Positions 25,136-33,226 of a stretch of 64,000 nt of DNA are shown here, piece after piece. The translations under genes were made by a program, and so were the position numbers. Below the pieces are notes generated by a model, which saw nothing but the letters and a program-made list of their open reading frames with translations, ran no database searches and was not told the origin of the DNA. Source of the stretch: Megasphaera sp. AM44-1BH (GTDB lineage: Bacteria; Bacillota; Negativicutes; Veillonellales; Megasphaeraceae); contig NZ_QSFA01000002.1 in NCBI RefSeq assembly GCF_003467125.1, positions 124,001 to 188,000 on the forward strand. Direction: 5' to 3'. Within the stretch, counting starts at the first letter, position 1. Each line of letters begins with the position of its first letter.

Positions 25136-25465
25136 TTACACCGTATCTTTGAACTGAGATATCATGGAGAGTACGGACTGTTGCTGTTCTTTGGTGAGTG
25201 ACCGGAAGTGCAGCAGCAGTTCCCGTTCTGCCGCTGTTACCGGAAACAGGATTGGATCCGATTCTTCATATCCCATGAGCCATGCCGGGCTGACTTCGAG
25301 TGCTGCTGCCATGCGTGCGATTTTATCTTGTTTTGGCTGGTATTTGCCAGTCAGATAGTCAGACAGTGATGACGGACGGATACGGGCAGCCCGGGCCAGA
25401 TCGGCCTGATTCATATGCTTTTCCGCCATGCGCTGGATGATTCGCGTACGAAAAGACGATTTCAT
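25136..25465 (-). CDS. XRE-family helix-turn-helix regulator
   Basis: This 109-residue protein has a Cro/CI-type helix-turn-helix in its N-terminal half (NQADLARAARIRPSSLSDYLTGKYQPKQDKIARMAAAL) and a short helical tail (ERELLLHFRSLTKEQQQSVLSMI) typical of such regulators. It is convergent with the broken aldo/keto reductase, with only a 2-base gap. The minus-strand region upstream (25564-25594) holds a weaker copy of the MerR-type promoter, so it may belong to the same regulon. Its target is unknown. Confidence 0.85.
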   Translation of the reverse strand: MKSSFRTRIIQRMAEKHMNQADLARAARIRPSSLSDYLTGKYQPKQDKIARMAAALEVSPAWLMGYEESDPILFPVTAAERELLLHFRSLTKEQQQSVLSMISQFKDTV

Positions 25466-25563
25466 AAAGACCTCACGTCATGATGATTTATCTATTGGAT
25501 AGTATACATAACCTGCTTATTATTATAGAAAGAAATCGTGACGGAGACAATAAAAATAGTGAA

Positions 25564-25594
25564 AAAATATAATCCGATATAAACTACCGGTTTA
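25564..25594 (-). promoter_or_regulatory. Weak MerR-type promoter/operator upstream of the XRE gene
   Basis: On the minus strand TAAACC (25594-25589) and TATTTT (25569-25564) are 19 bp apart around ACCGGTAGTTTATATCGG. This keeps most of the site 1-4 dyad but has a poorer -35. It points at the XRE gene with a leader of about 100 bases. Confidence 0.45.
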
Positions 25595-25626
25595 TAGTAA
25601 TATATTTATTTTCTGCCTTATAACAA

Positions 25627-25763
25627 AACCGGTTGTATATACCGGAGGGGCCCTCCAGGCACGGCTCCAGAGCATCGTGCCGTTTAAAAAAGTCTATGCT
25701 TATGATACGGAAAACCGTATTTTCAGCACAGGCTTTTTCCTTTTCTGTCTCAAAAGAAGACAT
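25627..25763. other. Operator-like dyad and possible gene remnant
   Basis: AACCGGTTGTATATACCGG (25627-25645) matches 15 of 19 positions of site 1, but the -35 is destroyed (AAAACC in place of TTGACC). The + strand after it reads like a short coding remnant (ARLQSIVPFKKVYAYDTENR, 25655-25714) that I cannot assign. The rest of 25466-25763 holds no intact gene. Confidence 0.35.
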
Positions 25764-26225
25764 TTATTTTTCTTTTATTGTCGTGTCAGTTTCGGCAGGA
25801 GCGTCGTCATTGTATTCCGGGAGCAGGTCACTGACATAGGGGACTTTACCAGACAGGACGTTATCATACAGATTCTGTTTCCAGTCTATGTAATCGATGG
25901 ATTCCTGGATTTCTTTTTTCTTTTCTTCCAGGATAACCCGCTTTTTGTCCAGCATGACTTTGCGGACCGGGATGGAGGAAGGCCCCTGGAGACAGTAGGC
26001 GAGATATTGTTTCATTTCTTCGATGGTCATGCCGCATTTTTTCAGGCAGGCCAGGCTTTTGATCCAGGCAATATCGTGGTCGTCAAAGACACGGCGGTTA
26101 TTGGCTGACCGTTTGACATTGGGCACCAGACCGGTATTGCAATAGAATTTCAGCGTTTCATAAGCCATGCCCGTCTGCTTGCAGGCTTCTTTCATGGGAT
26201 ATAATTTCTTTTGCTGCTGCACCAT
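25764..26225 (-). CDS. MerR family transcriptional regulator, likely master of the 19-bp-spacer promoters
   Basis: This 153-residue protein has an N-terminal MerR helix-turn-helix and wing (YPMKEACKQTGMAYETLKFYCNTGLVPNVKRS, then NRRVFDDHDIAWIKSLACLKKCGMTIEEM) and a long dimerisation coiled coil (about residues 85-130). Cys residues occur at CNTG, ACLKKC and YCLQG. The frame is open upstream, but ATG at 26225 has AAAGGAG 8 bases before it. It is divergent from the FMN reductase gene, with the dyad promoter at 26261 between them, the classic layout for a MerR activator. Control of the other sites is inferred. Confidence 0.88.
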   Translation of the reverse strand: MVQQQKKLYPMKEACKQTGMAYETLKFYCNTGLVPNVKRSANNRRVFDDHDIAWIKSLACLKKCGMTIEEMKQYLAYCLQGPSSIPVRKVMLDKKRVILEEKKKEIQESIDYIDWKQNLYDNVLSGKVPYVSDLLPEYNDDAPAETDTTIKEK

Positions 26226-26260
26226 AGATAAACTCCTTTCAAAAAAAGTAAAACAGGCTA

Positions 26261-26291
26261 TTGACCGGTAGCTGCTACCGGGTAGTATAGT
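26261..26291 (+). promoter_or_regulatory. MerR-type promoter/operator, site 4
   Basis: TTGACC (26261-26266) and TATAGT (26286-26291) are 19 bp apart. The dyad CCGGTAGC-TGCTACCGG is the most symmetric of the set. It lies in the divergent gap between the MerR gene (-) and the FMN reductase (+). Confidence 0.87.
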
Positions 26292-26353
26292 TTTCTTGTA
26301 GCAAGTTTTATTGTAGCAGGAAAACAAATAGAATTACAAGAGGAGAGGATACA

Positions 26354-26989
26354 ATGAAAGTCGTATTAGTCAATGGTTCACCTCACGAAAAAGGCTGTAC
26401 CTATACAGCCCTTACGGAAGTAAGCAACACACTGCGGGAAAATGGAGTGGATACAGAATTTTTCTGGATTGGGAACAAGCCCGTCGGCGGATGTATTGCT
26501 TGTCACAAGTGCCGTGATATCGGCCGCTGCGTATTTAACGATGTAGTCAATGAATTCCGCGAGCTGGCCCTTTCGGCGGACGGTTTCGTTTTTGGCTCAC
26601 CGGTGCACTATGCAGCTCTTTCCGGGAACATGACAGCATTCATGGACCGTGTCTTTTACTCTGAAGCGAATGGCAATGGCAATAAGGCTTTTTACCTGAA
26701 ACCGGCAGCTGCCGTCATTTCAGCCCGCCGTGCCGGGACGACCGTTTCGTTTGACCAGATGAACAAATATTTTACGATTCAGGAAATGCCAGTTATTTCG
26801 TCACGGTACTGAAATGAAGTCCATGGAGCATCTCCGAAAGACGTGCTGCAGGACAAAGAAGGGCTGTATACGATGCGGGTCCTGGGACGCAACATGGCCT
26901 ATTTCCTGCACTGTCAGGAAGCAGCACGCAAAGTTGGCGTACCGCTTCCGGAAAAAGAACCACCTATTTTCATGAATTTTATCCACTAA
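26354..26989 (+). pseudogene. NAD(P)H-dependent FMN reductase family gene with an in-frame TGA
   Basis: The frame starts MKVVLVNGSPHEKGCTYTAL, a flavodoxin-fold NADPH-dependent FMN reductase with the GSPHEKG phosphate loop, GCIACHKC and FGSPVHYAALSG. At codon 153 (26810-26812) it reads TGA. The same frame then continues without a break (NEVHGASPKDVLQDKEG...) to TAA at 26989, giving the expected 211-residue length. Relatives have Trp at this place (SRYWNEVHG), so a TGG-to-TGA change is likely. The truncated 152-residue product keeps the FMN-binding half. AAGAGGAGAGG precedes ATG, and site 4 drives it. Confidence 0.85.
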
Positions 26990-27011
26990 TCAATCTTATT
27001 CAGATTCGTCA

Positions 27012-28175
27012 TTACCGTTCTATCGTTGAAATATACCGCTTTGTATCTATGCGCGTGTTTTGATCGGTTGCAGCGATTTCCGCCAGCGAAGGATGACTGA
27101 CTGGCTTATGGGCGTCGAGAATCCGGGCTATCGTCTGGGCAATATCAGTATAGGCGATGCGTCCTGCGAGGAAGGCCTCAACGCAGACTTCGTTGCAGGC
27201 ATTGAAGGCGCAGGGAGCCGTGCCGCCTTCCTTTCCGGCTTCGATGGCAAGCCGCAGGGCGGGGAGGGCATCCAGATCCGGCGCTTCAAAAGTCAATGTG
27301 CCGGCACGGACCAGATCGAGGTGGCCAAAGGAACAGTCGTAGCGGGCAGGCCAGGAAAAAGCGTACTGGATGGGAAGTCGCATATCCGTCAGTCCCAGCT
27401 GGGCTATGACCGAGCCGTCGCAAAACTCGACGAGGGAGTGGACCAGGCTCTGGGGATGGATGACGACGTCGATGGCCTCATAGGGCATATCAAACAGCCA
27501 GTGCGCTTCTATAACTTCCAGCCCCTTGTTGGCCAGCGTAGCGCTGTCTACGGTCACTTTGGGTCCCATATCCCAGTTGGGATGATGGAGGCATTGCTCT
27601 TTCGTTACATGGAGGAGCTGCTCTTTTGTCCAGCCCCGGAACGGACCGCCTGATGCTGTAAGGATGAGACGGCGTACTTCTTCTTTTCTGCCGCCGCGGA
27701 GGGATTGGAAAATAGCGCTGTGCTCACTGTCTACAGGTACAACCTGCACGTCGTGCTGCCGGGCCGCCTCCATGACCAGATGACCGGCAGCTACGAGAGT
27801 TTCCTTATTGGCCAGGGCGATGGTTTTCCCGGCGGCAATGGCATCGAGGGTCGGTTTCAGTCCGGCATAGCCTACCATGGCGGCCAGCACCGTATCGACA
27901 GGACCGTAGGAAGCGGCGGCACTGAGACCATCACTGCCGCTCAGGATATCACATTCTTTTCCTACCAGGTGCTGTAGATTTCTGGCGGCCGTCTCATCGG
28001 TCAGGACGGCGAAATCCGGGTGAAACCGGCGGATCTGGTCAGCCATGAGAGAGACGCTTTGATGGGCTGCCAGCACGCGGACACGCAGGTCCTCTGGATT
28101 GGCGGCGATGACATCCAGTGCCTGGGTTCCAATCGATCCGGTACTGCCTAATATACATATCTGTTTTTGTTTCAT
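27012..28175 (-). CDS. dxr: 1-deoxy-D-xylulose 5-phosphate reductoisomerase
   Basis: This is the second enzyme of the MEP isoprenoid pathway; it converts DXP to MEP with NADPH and a divalent metal. It has 387 residues, full length. The N-terminal NADPH fold has LGSTGSIGTQALDVI, ANKETLVAAG follows, PVDSEHSAIFQ carries metal/substrate ligands, and TASGGPFRGW is the flexible loop. The C-terminus contains FNACNEVCVEAFL. ATG at 28175 has AGGAG upstream on the minus strand. In many Firmicutes dxr lies in a cdsA-dxr-rseP cluster; here it stands alone. Confidence 0.97.
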   Translation of the reverse strand: MKQKQICILGSTGSIGTQALDVIAANPEDLRVRVLAAHQSVSLMADQIRRFHPDFAVLTDETAARNLQHLVGKECDILSGSDGLSAAASYGPVDTVLAAMVGYAGLKPTLDAIAAGKTIALANKETLVAAGHLVMEAARQHDVQVVPVDSEHSAIFQSLRGGRKEEVRRLILTASGGPFRGWTKEQLLHVTKEQCLHHPNWDMGPKVTVDSATLANKGLEVIEAHWLFDMPYEAIDVVIHPQSLVHSLVEFCDGSVIAQLGLTDMRLPIQYAFSWPARYDCSFGHLDLVRAGTLTFEAPDLDALPALRLAIEAGKEGGTAPCAFNACNEVCVEAFLAGRIAYTDIAQTIARILDAHKPVSHPSLAEIAATDQNTRIDTKRYISTIER

Positions 28176-28333
28176 TGATTTCTCCTATTCCGTTTGCGTT
28201 TTATTGCTTCTATTGTAACAGGCCGCAGAGAAGAACGAAAGGACTTTTTCTTTCTGAAAGAGAAATGGTAGAAAGCCTTTGCTTTCTATGCTAAAATAAT
28301 GTCAGAAGTAGAAGTTATAAGGAGGTTTTTGCA

Positions 28334-28675
28334 ATGATCCGCAAAGAAAACAGAGTACAAGTAGAAGGACTGGCCGGCGGCAAGGGTCCGGCAACGGTCT
28401 GTCATATCCTGACAAAAGACGAACTGATGGGCCATGGCCGCATGTATGCCAAAGTCATCCTGCCGCCGGGTTCCAGTCTGGGATTTCATCAGCATGTCCA
28501 TGAAACAGAACCGTACTACATCCTTTCCGGCGTAGGCGATTTTACCGATAATGATGGCTCCGTTACCAAAGTAACGGCTGGCGACTGCTGCCTTATCGAA
28601 CCGGGGCAGTCCCACTGCATTGCCAATAACGGGACCGAAGACCTGGTATTCATGGCACTCATTTATAACGACTAA
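28334..28675 (+). CDS. Cupin domain protein, cytoplasmic
   Basis: This is a 113-residue single-domain cupin. Metal-site motifs are GFHQHVHETEPYYILSG and EPGQSHCIANNG. There is no signal peptide, unlike the cupin at 22157. AAGGAGG lies 9 bases before ATG at 28334; TAAAAT (28292-28297) may be the -10. Such small cupins are common in anaerobes without a fixed function. It is followed by a tiny membrane peptide and a C_GCAxxG_C_C protein on the same strand. Confidence 0.87.
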   Translation: MIRKENRVQVEGLAGGKGPATVCHILTKDELMGHGRMYAKVILPPGSSLGFHQHVHETEPYYILSGVGDFTDNDGSVTKVTAGDCCLIEPGQSHCIANNGTEDLVFMALIYND

Positions 28676-28727
28676 GACAGCAATGGTATATTGCCGATAC
28701 CGTTTTTCATAAAAGGACGTGATTCCT

Positions 28728-28814
28728 ATGTCACAACTCATAGGCATTATTGTTTCGGCACTCGTTGCATTTTCGTTATTCATGGTGTATGCGAAATTCT
28801 CGCAGCATCATTGA
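28728..28814 (+). CDS. 28-residue single-span membrane peptide
   Basis: ATG at 28728 opens a 28-codon frame (MSQLIGIIVSALVAFSLFMV...SQHH) with an AAAAGGA ribosome binding site 10 bases upstream. It encodes one hydrophobic helix followed by a short polar tail (YAKFSQHH). It lies 53 bases after the cupin and 32 bases before the C_GCAxxG_C_C gene. Similar tiny hydrophobic peptides are often subunits of or regulators for membrane complexes; none is known for this one. The evidence is the good start context and the clean hydrophobic pattern. Confidence 0.55.
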   Translation: MSQLIGIIVSALVAFSLFMVYAKFSQHH

Positions 28815-28845
28815 TGGATGTACTACAAAGACTGGAGTGATTCCC

Positions 28846-29247
28846 ATGGGAAAATATCTGGAAAAAGCAAAAGAACTGCGTGTCATTACGGACGTACATT
28901 ATAACTGCGCACAGTCTGTCATCTGCGCCTTTGAAGAACTGACCGGGCTTGACGATACCACATCGCGCAAAATCGGGGCAAACTTTGGCAGTGGCATGAA
29001 ACGGGGCGGTACCTGCGGTGCTATTACGGGCGGCCTCATGACATTAGGACTCCTGGGTATCGAAGACGGACCGACTATCGCCGCTTTCCACAAAGCCTTC
29101 CTGGATCATCATCAGAACTGTCTCGACTGCGCGGACCTTTTGCGCATGAATCAGGCCAGCGGCGGGGAAAAGAAGCCCCATTGCGACGGCATGGTATTCG
29201 AAGCCGTCCAGCTCATCGAAGACATCCTGGACAAACGCAATAAATAA
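28846..29247 (+). CDS. C_GCAxxG_C_C family redox protein
   Basis: This 133-residue protein has the family pattern: NCAQSVICAFEE near the N-terminus, GSGMKRGGTCGAITGG in the middle and HHQNCLDCADLL plus KPHCDG at the end. The conserved Cys residues probably bind a metal or take part in thiol chemistry; the function of the family is not established. The frame is open upstream, but ATG at 28846 with TGGAG 8 bases before it gives the right N-terminus (MGKYLEKAKEL). A terminator follows. Confidence 0.88.
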   Translation: MGKYLEKAKELRVITDVHYNCAQSVICAFEELTGLDDTTSRKIGANFGSGMKRGGTCGAITGGLMTLGLLGIEDGPTIAAFHKAFLDHHQNCLDCADLLRMNQASGGEKKPHCDGMVFEAVQLIEDILDKRNK

Positions 29248-29295
29248 AATCTTAAAAATAACAGAGTTGCCCAGATTATTTAATTTGGGGACCAG

Positions 29296-29328
29296 GCCGG
29301 GCCCAGTGGGTCCGGCTTTTCTTTCTTT
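29296..29328 (+). terminator. Terminator before secA
   Basis: GCCGGGCCC (29296-29304) pairs with GGGTCCGGC (29308-29316) with one G-U pair, followed by TTTTCTTTCTTT. Confidence 0.8.
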
Positions 29329-29435
29329 GAGAGCCACGGACAGGCCCTGGGAGACAGGGTGTTGTCGAATAGAAATAAAAAGCCTGTTTCGCGTAAGAAA
29401 CGTGTAAAGGAATGGGACAGATACGGCGCCAGCTA

Positions 29436-29465
29436 TTGCAAAAAGTGGGGTAAATGATGTAAAAT
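29436..29465 (+). promoter_or_regulatory. Possible secA promoter
   Basis: TTGCAA (29436-29441) and TAAAAT (29460-29465) are 18 bp apart in an AT-rich stretch 56 bases before the secA start. Confidence 0.45.
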
Positions 29466-29521
29466 GTAAAATTGATATGAATGTTACTATGTGATGAATA
29501 AGTTGCAATGGAGGTTATTTC

Positions 29522-31981
29522 GTGTTTGATTCTTTTATACAACACCTTCTCGGCAATAATACAGACCGGGAACTAAAAAAAATGTGGCCTATCGTGCGCC
29601 ATATCAATGATCTGGAACCACAGATGACGGCGCTCAGCGATTCGTCCCTCCAGGCTAAGACTTTTGAATTTAAAGAACGCCTGCAAAAAGGAGAAACGCT
29701 TGATGATCTTCTGCCGGAAGCGTTTGCAGTCGTGCGTGAAGCATCGCGGCGTGTCCTCGGCATGCGCCATTTTGATGTACAGCTCCTGGGTGGCATTGTG
29801 CTGCACCGCGGGGATATTGCAGAAATGAAGACCGGCGAAGGGAAAACGCTTGTTGCGACTCTGCCGGTATATTTGAATGCCCTTACGGGGGAAGGGGCCC
29901 ACGTCGTTACGGTCAATGATTATCTGGCAACCCGTGACAGCGAAGAAATGGGCCAGATTTATAAGTTCCTGGGCCTGTCTGTCGGACTTATTGTCCATGA
30001 CCTGAATTACGAACAGCGCCGCCGTGCTTATAATTCTGACATTACCTATGGCACGAATAACGAATTCGGATTTGATTATCTCCGTGACAACATGGTCATC
30101 AGTAAAGATCAGATGGTCCAGCGTCCGCTGAATTATTGTATCGTCGATGAAGTGGACTCTATCCTCATTGATGAAGCCCGTACACCGCTGATTATTTCCG
30201 GCCCGGGTGAAAAATCGACGGACCTCTACTATACGCTGGCAGGCATTGTCAAGACCTTCACCAAAGATGATTACATCATGGATGAAAAGCAGAAGACCAT
30301 TGCTCCGACCGATTCGGGCGTTGCCAAGGTCGAAAAGATGCTGGGTATCAGCAATATGTTTGATAATGAACACCTCGACCTGAACCATCTGGTCATCCAG
30401 GCCCTGCGCGCCCGGTTCATGATGCACCGTGACAAGGATTATGTCGTGAAAAATGGCGAAATCGTCATCGTCGATGAATTCACGGGACGCCTCATGTTTG
30501 GCCGCCGCTACAGCGATGGCCTGCATCAGTCCATTGAAGCCAAGGAAAATGTCAAAGTGCAGGGCGAAAGCAAGACCCTGGCGACGATTACCTTCCAGAA
30601 CTATTTCCGCATGTACAAAAAGCTGGCCGGCATGACCGGTACAGCCAAGACGGAAGAAGACGAATTCAATAAGATTTATAAGCTTGATGTCTATGTCATT
30701 CCGACCAATAAACCGATGATCCGTAAGGATCTGCCTGATGTCATTTACAAGACGAAGAATGCCAAGTACCGTGCCGTCGTACGGGAAGTCGTCAAACGCC
30801 ATGCTACGGGTCAGCCTATCCTGGTAGGTACGACCAGCATCAGCCAGTCAGAAATCCTGAGTCAGATGCTCGATAAGGAACATATCGTCCATAACGTCCT
30901 GAATGCCAAGTATCATGAAAAAGAAGCAGAAATCATCAAGGATGCCGGACAGCGGGACATGGTTACTATTGCTACCAATATGGCCGGCCGTGGTACCGAT
31001 ATCAAGCTGGGCAAGGGCGTTGCCGAACTGGGCGGGCTCATGATCATCGGTACAGAACGCCATGAAAGCCGCCGTATCGATAACCAGCTCCGTGGCCGTG
31101 CAGGCCGTCAGGGGGATCCCGGTACGACACAGTTCTACCTGTCTCTGGAAGACGATCTCATGCGTATTTTTGGTTCGGATAATATTTCCAAGTTCATGGA
31201 TAAACTGGGCCTGGATGAAGACGAACCGATTACGGCCAAGATGATTACCAAATCGATTGAAAAGGCACAGAAGAAAGTCGAAAGCCATAACTTTGAAATC
31301 CGTAAGTACGTCCTGGAATACGATGATGTCATGAATCAGCAGCGTGAAGTGCTTTATGCACAGCGACGTCAGGTACTGACGTCGGATTCCCTCAAGGATA
31401 CAATCCTCGGCATGGTCAGCGATATCATTGACGATGGCCTCAATAAATATGCCGATGAAAAACTCTATCCGGAAGAATGGGATTTTGCCGGCCTTCTGAC
31501 ACAGATGCAGCAGTATTTCGTACCGAAAGACGCGACGACCAGCGAAGAACTGGAAAATCTCAGCCGTGTCGAAGTCAAAGAAAAACTGTATCAGATTGCT
31601 GTCGATCTCTATGAAGCCCGGGAAAAGGAAATCGGAACAGAAACGATGCGTGAACTGGAACGGGCCATCATGCTCCGTGTCGTAGACAGCAAGTGGATGG
31701 ATCATCTCGATGCTATGGATGCTCTGAAGGAAGGTATCAATCTCCGGGCGTACGGGCAGAAGAATCCTCTCGTTGAATATAAGTTTGAAGCGTATGATAT
31801 GTTTGAAGAAATGGTCGATTCCATCAAACGGACGACGGTTACATTCCTCTATCATATCCAGATTACATACAGTAAGCCTGTTCCCCAGGCAGAAGATCAT
31901 CTGCAGGGCGCCCGGGAAGTCCATGATGAAAGCGCCCCGGTAACGGCAGAAGATATCAAGCGGGACGAAGAACGGCAGTAA
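29522..31981 (+). CDS. secA: Preprotein translocase ATPase SecA
   Basis: SecA drives protein export through SecYEG. This 819-residue protein has Walker A in AEMKTGEGKTLVAT, the DEVDSILIDEARTPL motif, the preprotein cross-linking domain (about residues 225-370), the second nucleotide domain with TNMAGRGTDI and LRGRAGRQGDPG, and the helical scaffold (VLEYDDVMNQQREVLY). The Cys-rich zinc motif found at the C-terminus of many SecA proteins is absent; the tail ends EDIKRDEERQ. The GTG start at 29522 is supported by GGAGG 8 bases upstream. prfB follows after a repeat-like element. Confidence 0.97.
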   Translation: MFDSFIQHLLGNNTDRELKKMWPIVRHINDLEPQMTALSDSSLQAKTFEFKERLQKGETLDDLLPEAFAVVREASRRVLGMRHFDVQLLGGIVLHRGDIAEMKTGEGKTLVATLPVYLNALTGEGAHVVTVNDYLATRDSEEMGQIYKFLGLSVGLIVHDLNYEQRRRAYNSDITYGTNNEFGFDYLRDNMVISKDQMVQRPLNYCIVDEVDSILIDEARTPLIISGPGEKSTDLYYTLAGIVKTFTKDDYIMDEKQKTIAPTDSGVAKVEKMLGISNMFDNEHLDLNHLVIQALRARFMMHRDKDYVVKNGEIVIVDEFTGRLMFGRRYSDGLHQSIEAKENVKVQGESKTLATITFQNYFRMYKKLAGMTGTAKTEEDEFNKIYKLDVYVIPTNKPMIRKDLPDVIYKTKNAKYRAVVREVVKRHATGQPILVGTTSISQSEILSQMLDKEHIVHNVLNAKYHEKEAEIIKDAGQRDMVTIATNMAGRGTDIKLGKGVAELGGLMIIGTERHESRRIDNQLRGRAGRQGDPGTTQFYLSLEDDLMRIFGSDNISKFMDKLGLDEDEPITAKMITKSIEKAQKKVESHNFEIRKYVLEYDDVMNQQREVLYAQRRQVLTSDSLKDTILGMVSDIIDDGLNKYADEKLYPEEWDFAGLLTQMQQYFVPKDATTSEELENLSRVEVKEKLYQIAVDLYEAREKEIGTETMRELERAIMLRVVDSKWMDHLDAMDALKEGINLRAYGQKNPLVEYKFEAYDMFEEMVDSIKRTTVTFLYHIQITYSKPVPQAEDHLQGAREVHDESAPVTAEDIKRDEERQ

Positions 31982-32009
31982 AAGAGCCGCAGGTTGCAGT
32001 TTTAGGTAT

Positions 32010-32066
32010 CCCCAAAAGCCTCCCCTGTGAAGGGGAGGAGGGCCACGAAATGGTGGTGGGGTTCTG
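32010..32066. repeat. Small palindromic repeat element between secA and prfB
   Basis: CCCCAAAAGCCTCCCCTGTG, then AAGGGGAGG, a GGCCACGAAATGGTGG hairpin and a GGGGTTCTG end. The outer ends pair (CCCCA / TGGGG) and the inner arms CCTCCCC / GGGGAGG form a hairpin. From memory, the shape matches a family of short dispersed palindromes seen in many Firmicute genomes. Only one copy was noticed in this window. Confidence 0.5.
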
Positions 32067-32100
32067 TTTATGGTTATGTCTTTGAAAGATGGTGATTCTT

Positions 32101-33226
32101 GTGTTATTAGATGAAATGCGTAAACCGCTGGAAGATTTGAAGAAGAGAATACAGGAAATCGGGGATTCACTTTAACCTCCCCAGGAAAAAAGAAAAAATC
32201 ATGGACCTCGATATGCAGATGAGTGATCCTGATTTTTGGAGTGATCCCGATAAAGCAAAGAAGATTTCCCAGGAAGCAACACTCCTGAAGACGGAAGTAG
32301 AAGGCCATGAAAAGCTGGAAACCCAGTGTGCAGACCTGCTCGATTTCCTCGATATGGCAATCGAAGAAAAGGAAACGGGACTGGCCGATGAAATCGAAAA
32401 GCAATACCATGCTCTGCTAAAGGATATCGAGAAACGGGAAGTGCTGCTTCTTCTTTCCGGTGAATATGATACATGCAATGCTATCCTGACCTTCCACGCC
32501 GGTGCCGGCGGTACGGAAGCCCAGGACTGGACCCAGATGCTGGTCCGCATGTATACGCGCTGGGCAGAACAGCACGGATTCCACATTACCGTCATGGATA
32601 TGCAGCCTGGCGATGAAGCGGGCATCAAGAGTGCCGCTTTTACCATCGAAGGAGAATACGCCTATGGCTATCTGAAGTCGGAAAAAGGGGTGCACCGCCT
32701 GGTCCGTATTTCGCCGTTCGACGCGGCGGCACGGCGGCACACGTCGTTTACGGCCGTCGATGTCATGCCCGAACTGCCTGACGATGTCGATGTGGAAATC
32801 AATATGGACGATGTCCGTGTCGATTATTTCCGCGCATCCGGTGCCGGTGGCCAGCACGTCAACAAGACGAGTTCGGCTGTCCGCATGACTCATATCCCGA
32901 CGGGCATTGTCGTACAATGCCAGAATGAACGGTCGCAGGTGCAGAACCGGGAAATGTGTATGAAATACCTGCGTGCCAAGTTGTTTGAATTAGAACAGGA
33001 AAAACAGGCGCAGCTCAAAGCAGAAATCGGCGGTGAACATCAGGCCATTGAATGGGGCAGCCAGATCCGTTCGTATGTATTCCATCCGTATACGATGGTC
33101 AAAGACCACCGGACAAACGTGGAAACAGGCAATATCCAGGCTGTCATGGATGGCGATATTGATATGTTCATCGAAGGATATCTGCAGCAGCAGAAGGAAA
33201 AGCGTCTGGCTAAGCAGACGATATAA
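32101..33226 (+). CDS. prfB: Peptide chain release factor 2, with programmed +1 frameshift
   Basis: RF2 ends translation at UGA and UAA. The gene reads GTG at 32101 through 24 codons (MLLDEMRKPLEDL...EIGDSL) to CTT TAA C at 32170-32176. A +1 slip of one base after CTT continues NLPRKKEKIMDLD... to 33226, giving about 374 residues. GGGGA (32161-32165) sits 4 bases before CTT as the stimulating Shine-Dalgarno-like element. The RF2 tripeptide is in RISPFDA and the GGQ motif is in SGAGGQHVNKT. The in-frame stop is UAA, not the usual UGA. ATG at 32089 is an alternative start. Confidence 0.92.

Noticed and set aside
26810..26812. TGA as selenocysteine codon in the FMN reductase
   Set aside because: Relatives have Trp, not Cys, at this place and no SECIS-like hairpin was evident just after it.
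30848..32410. Minus-strand frame across secA and prfB
   Set aside because: Antisense to SecA and RF2; includes the translated palindromic repeat (PPPF...HRGGFWG), a typical artefact.
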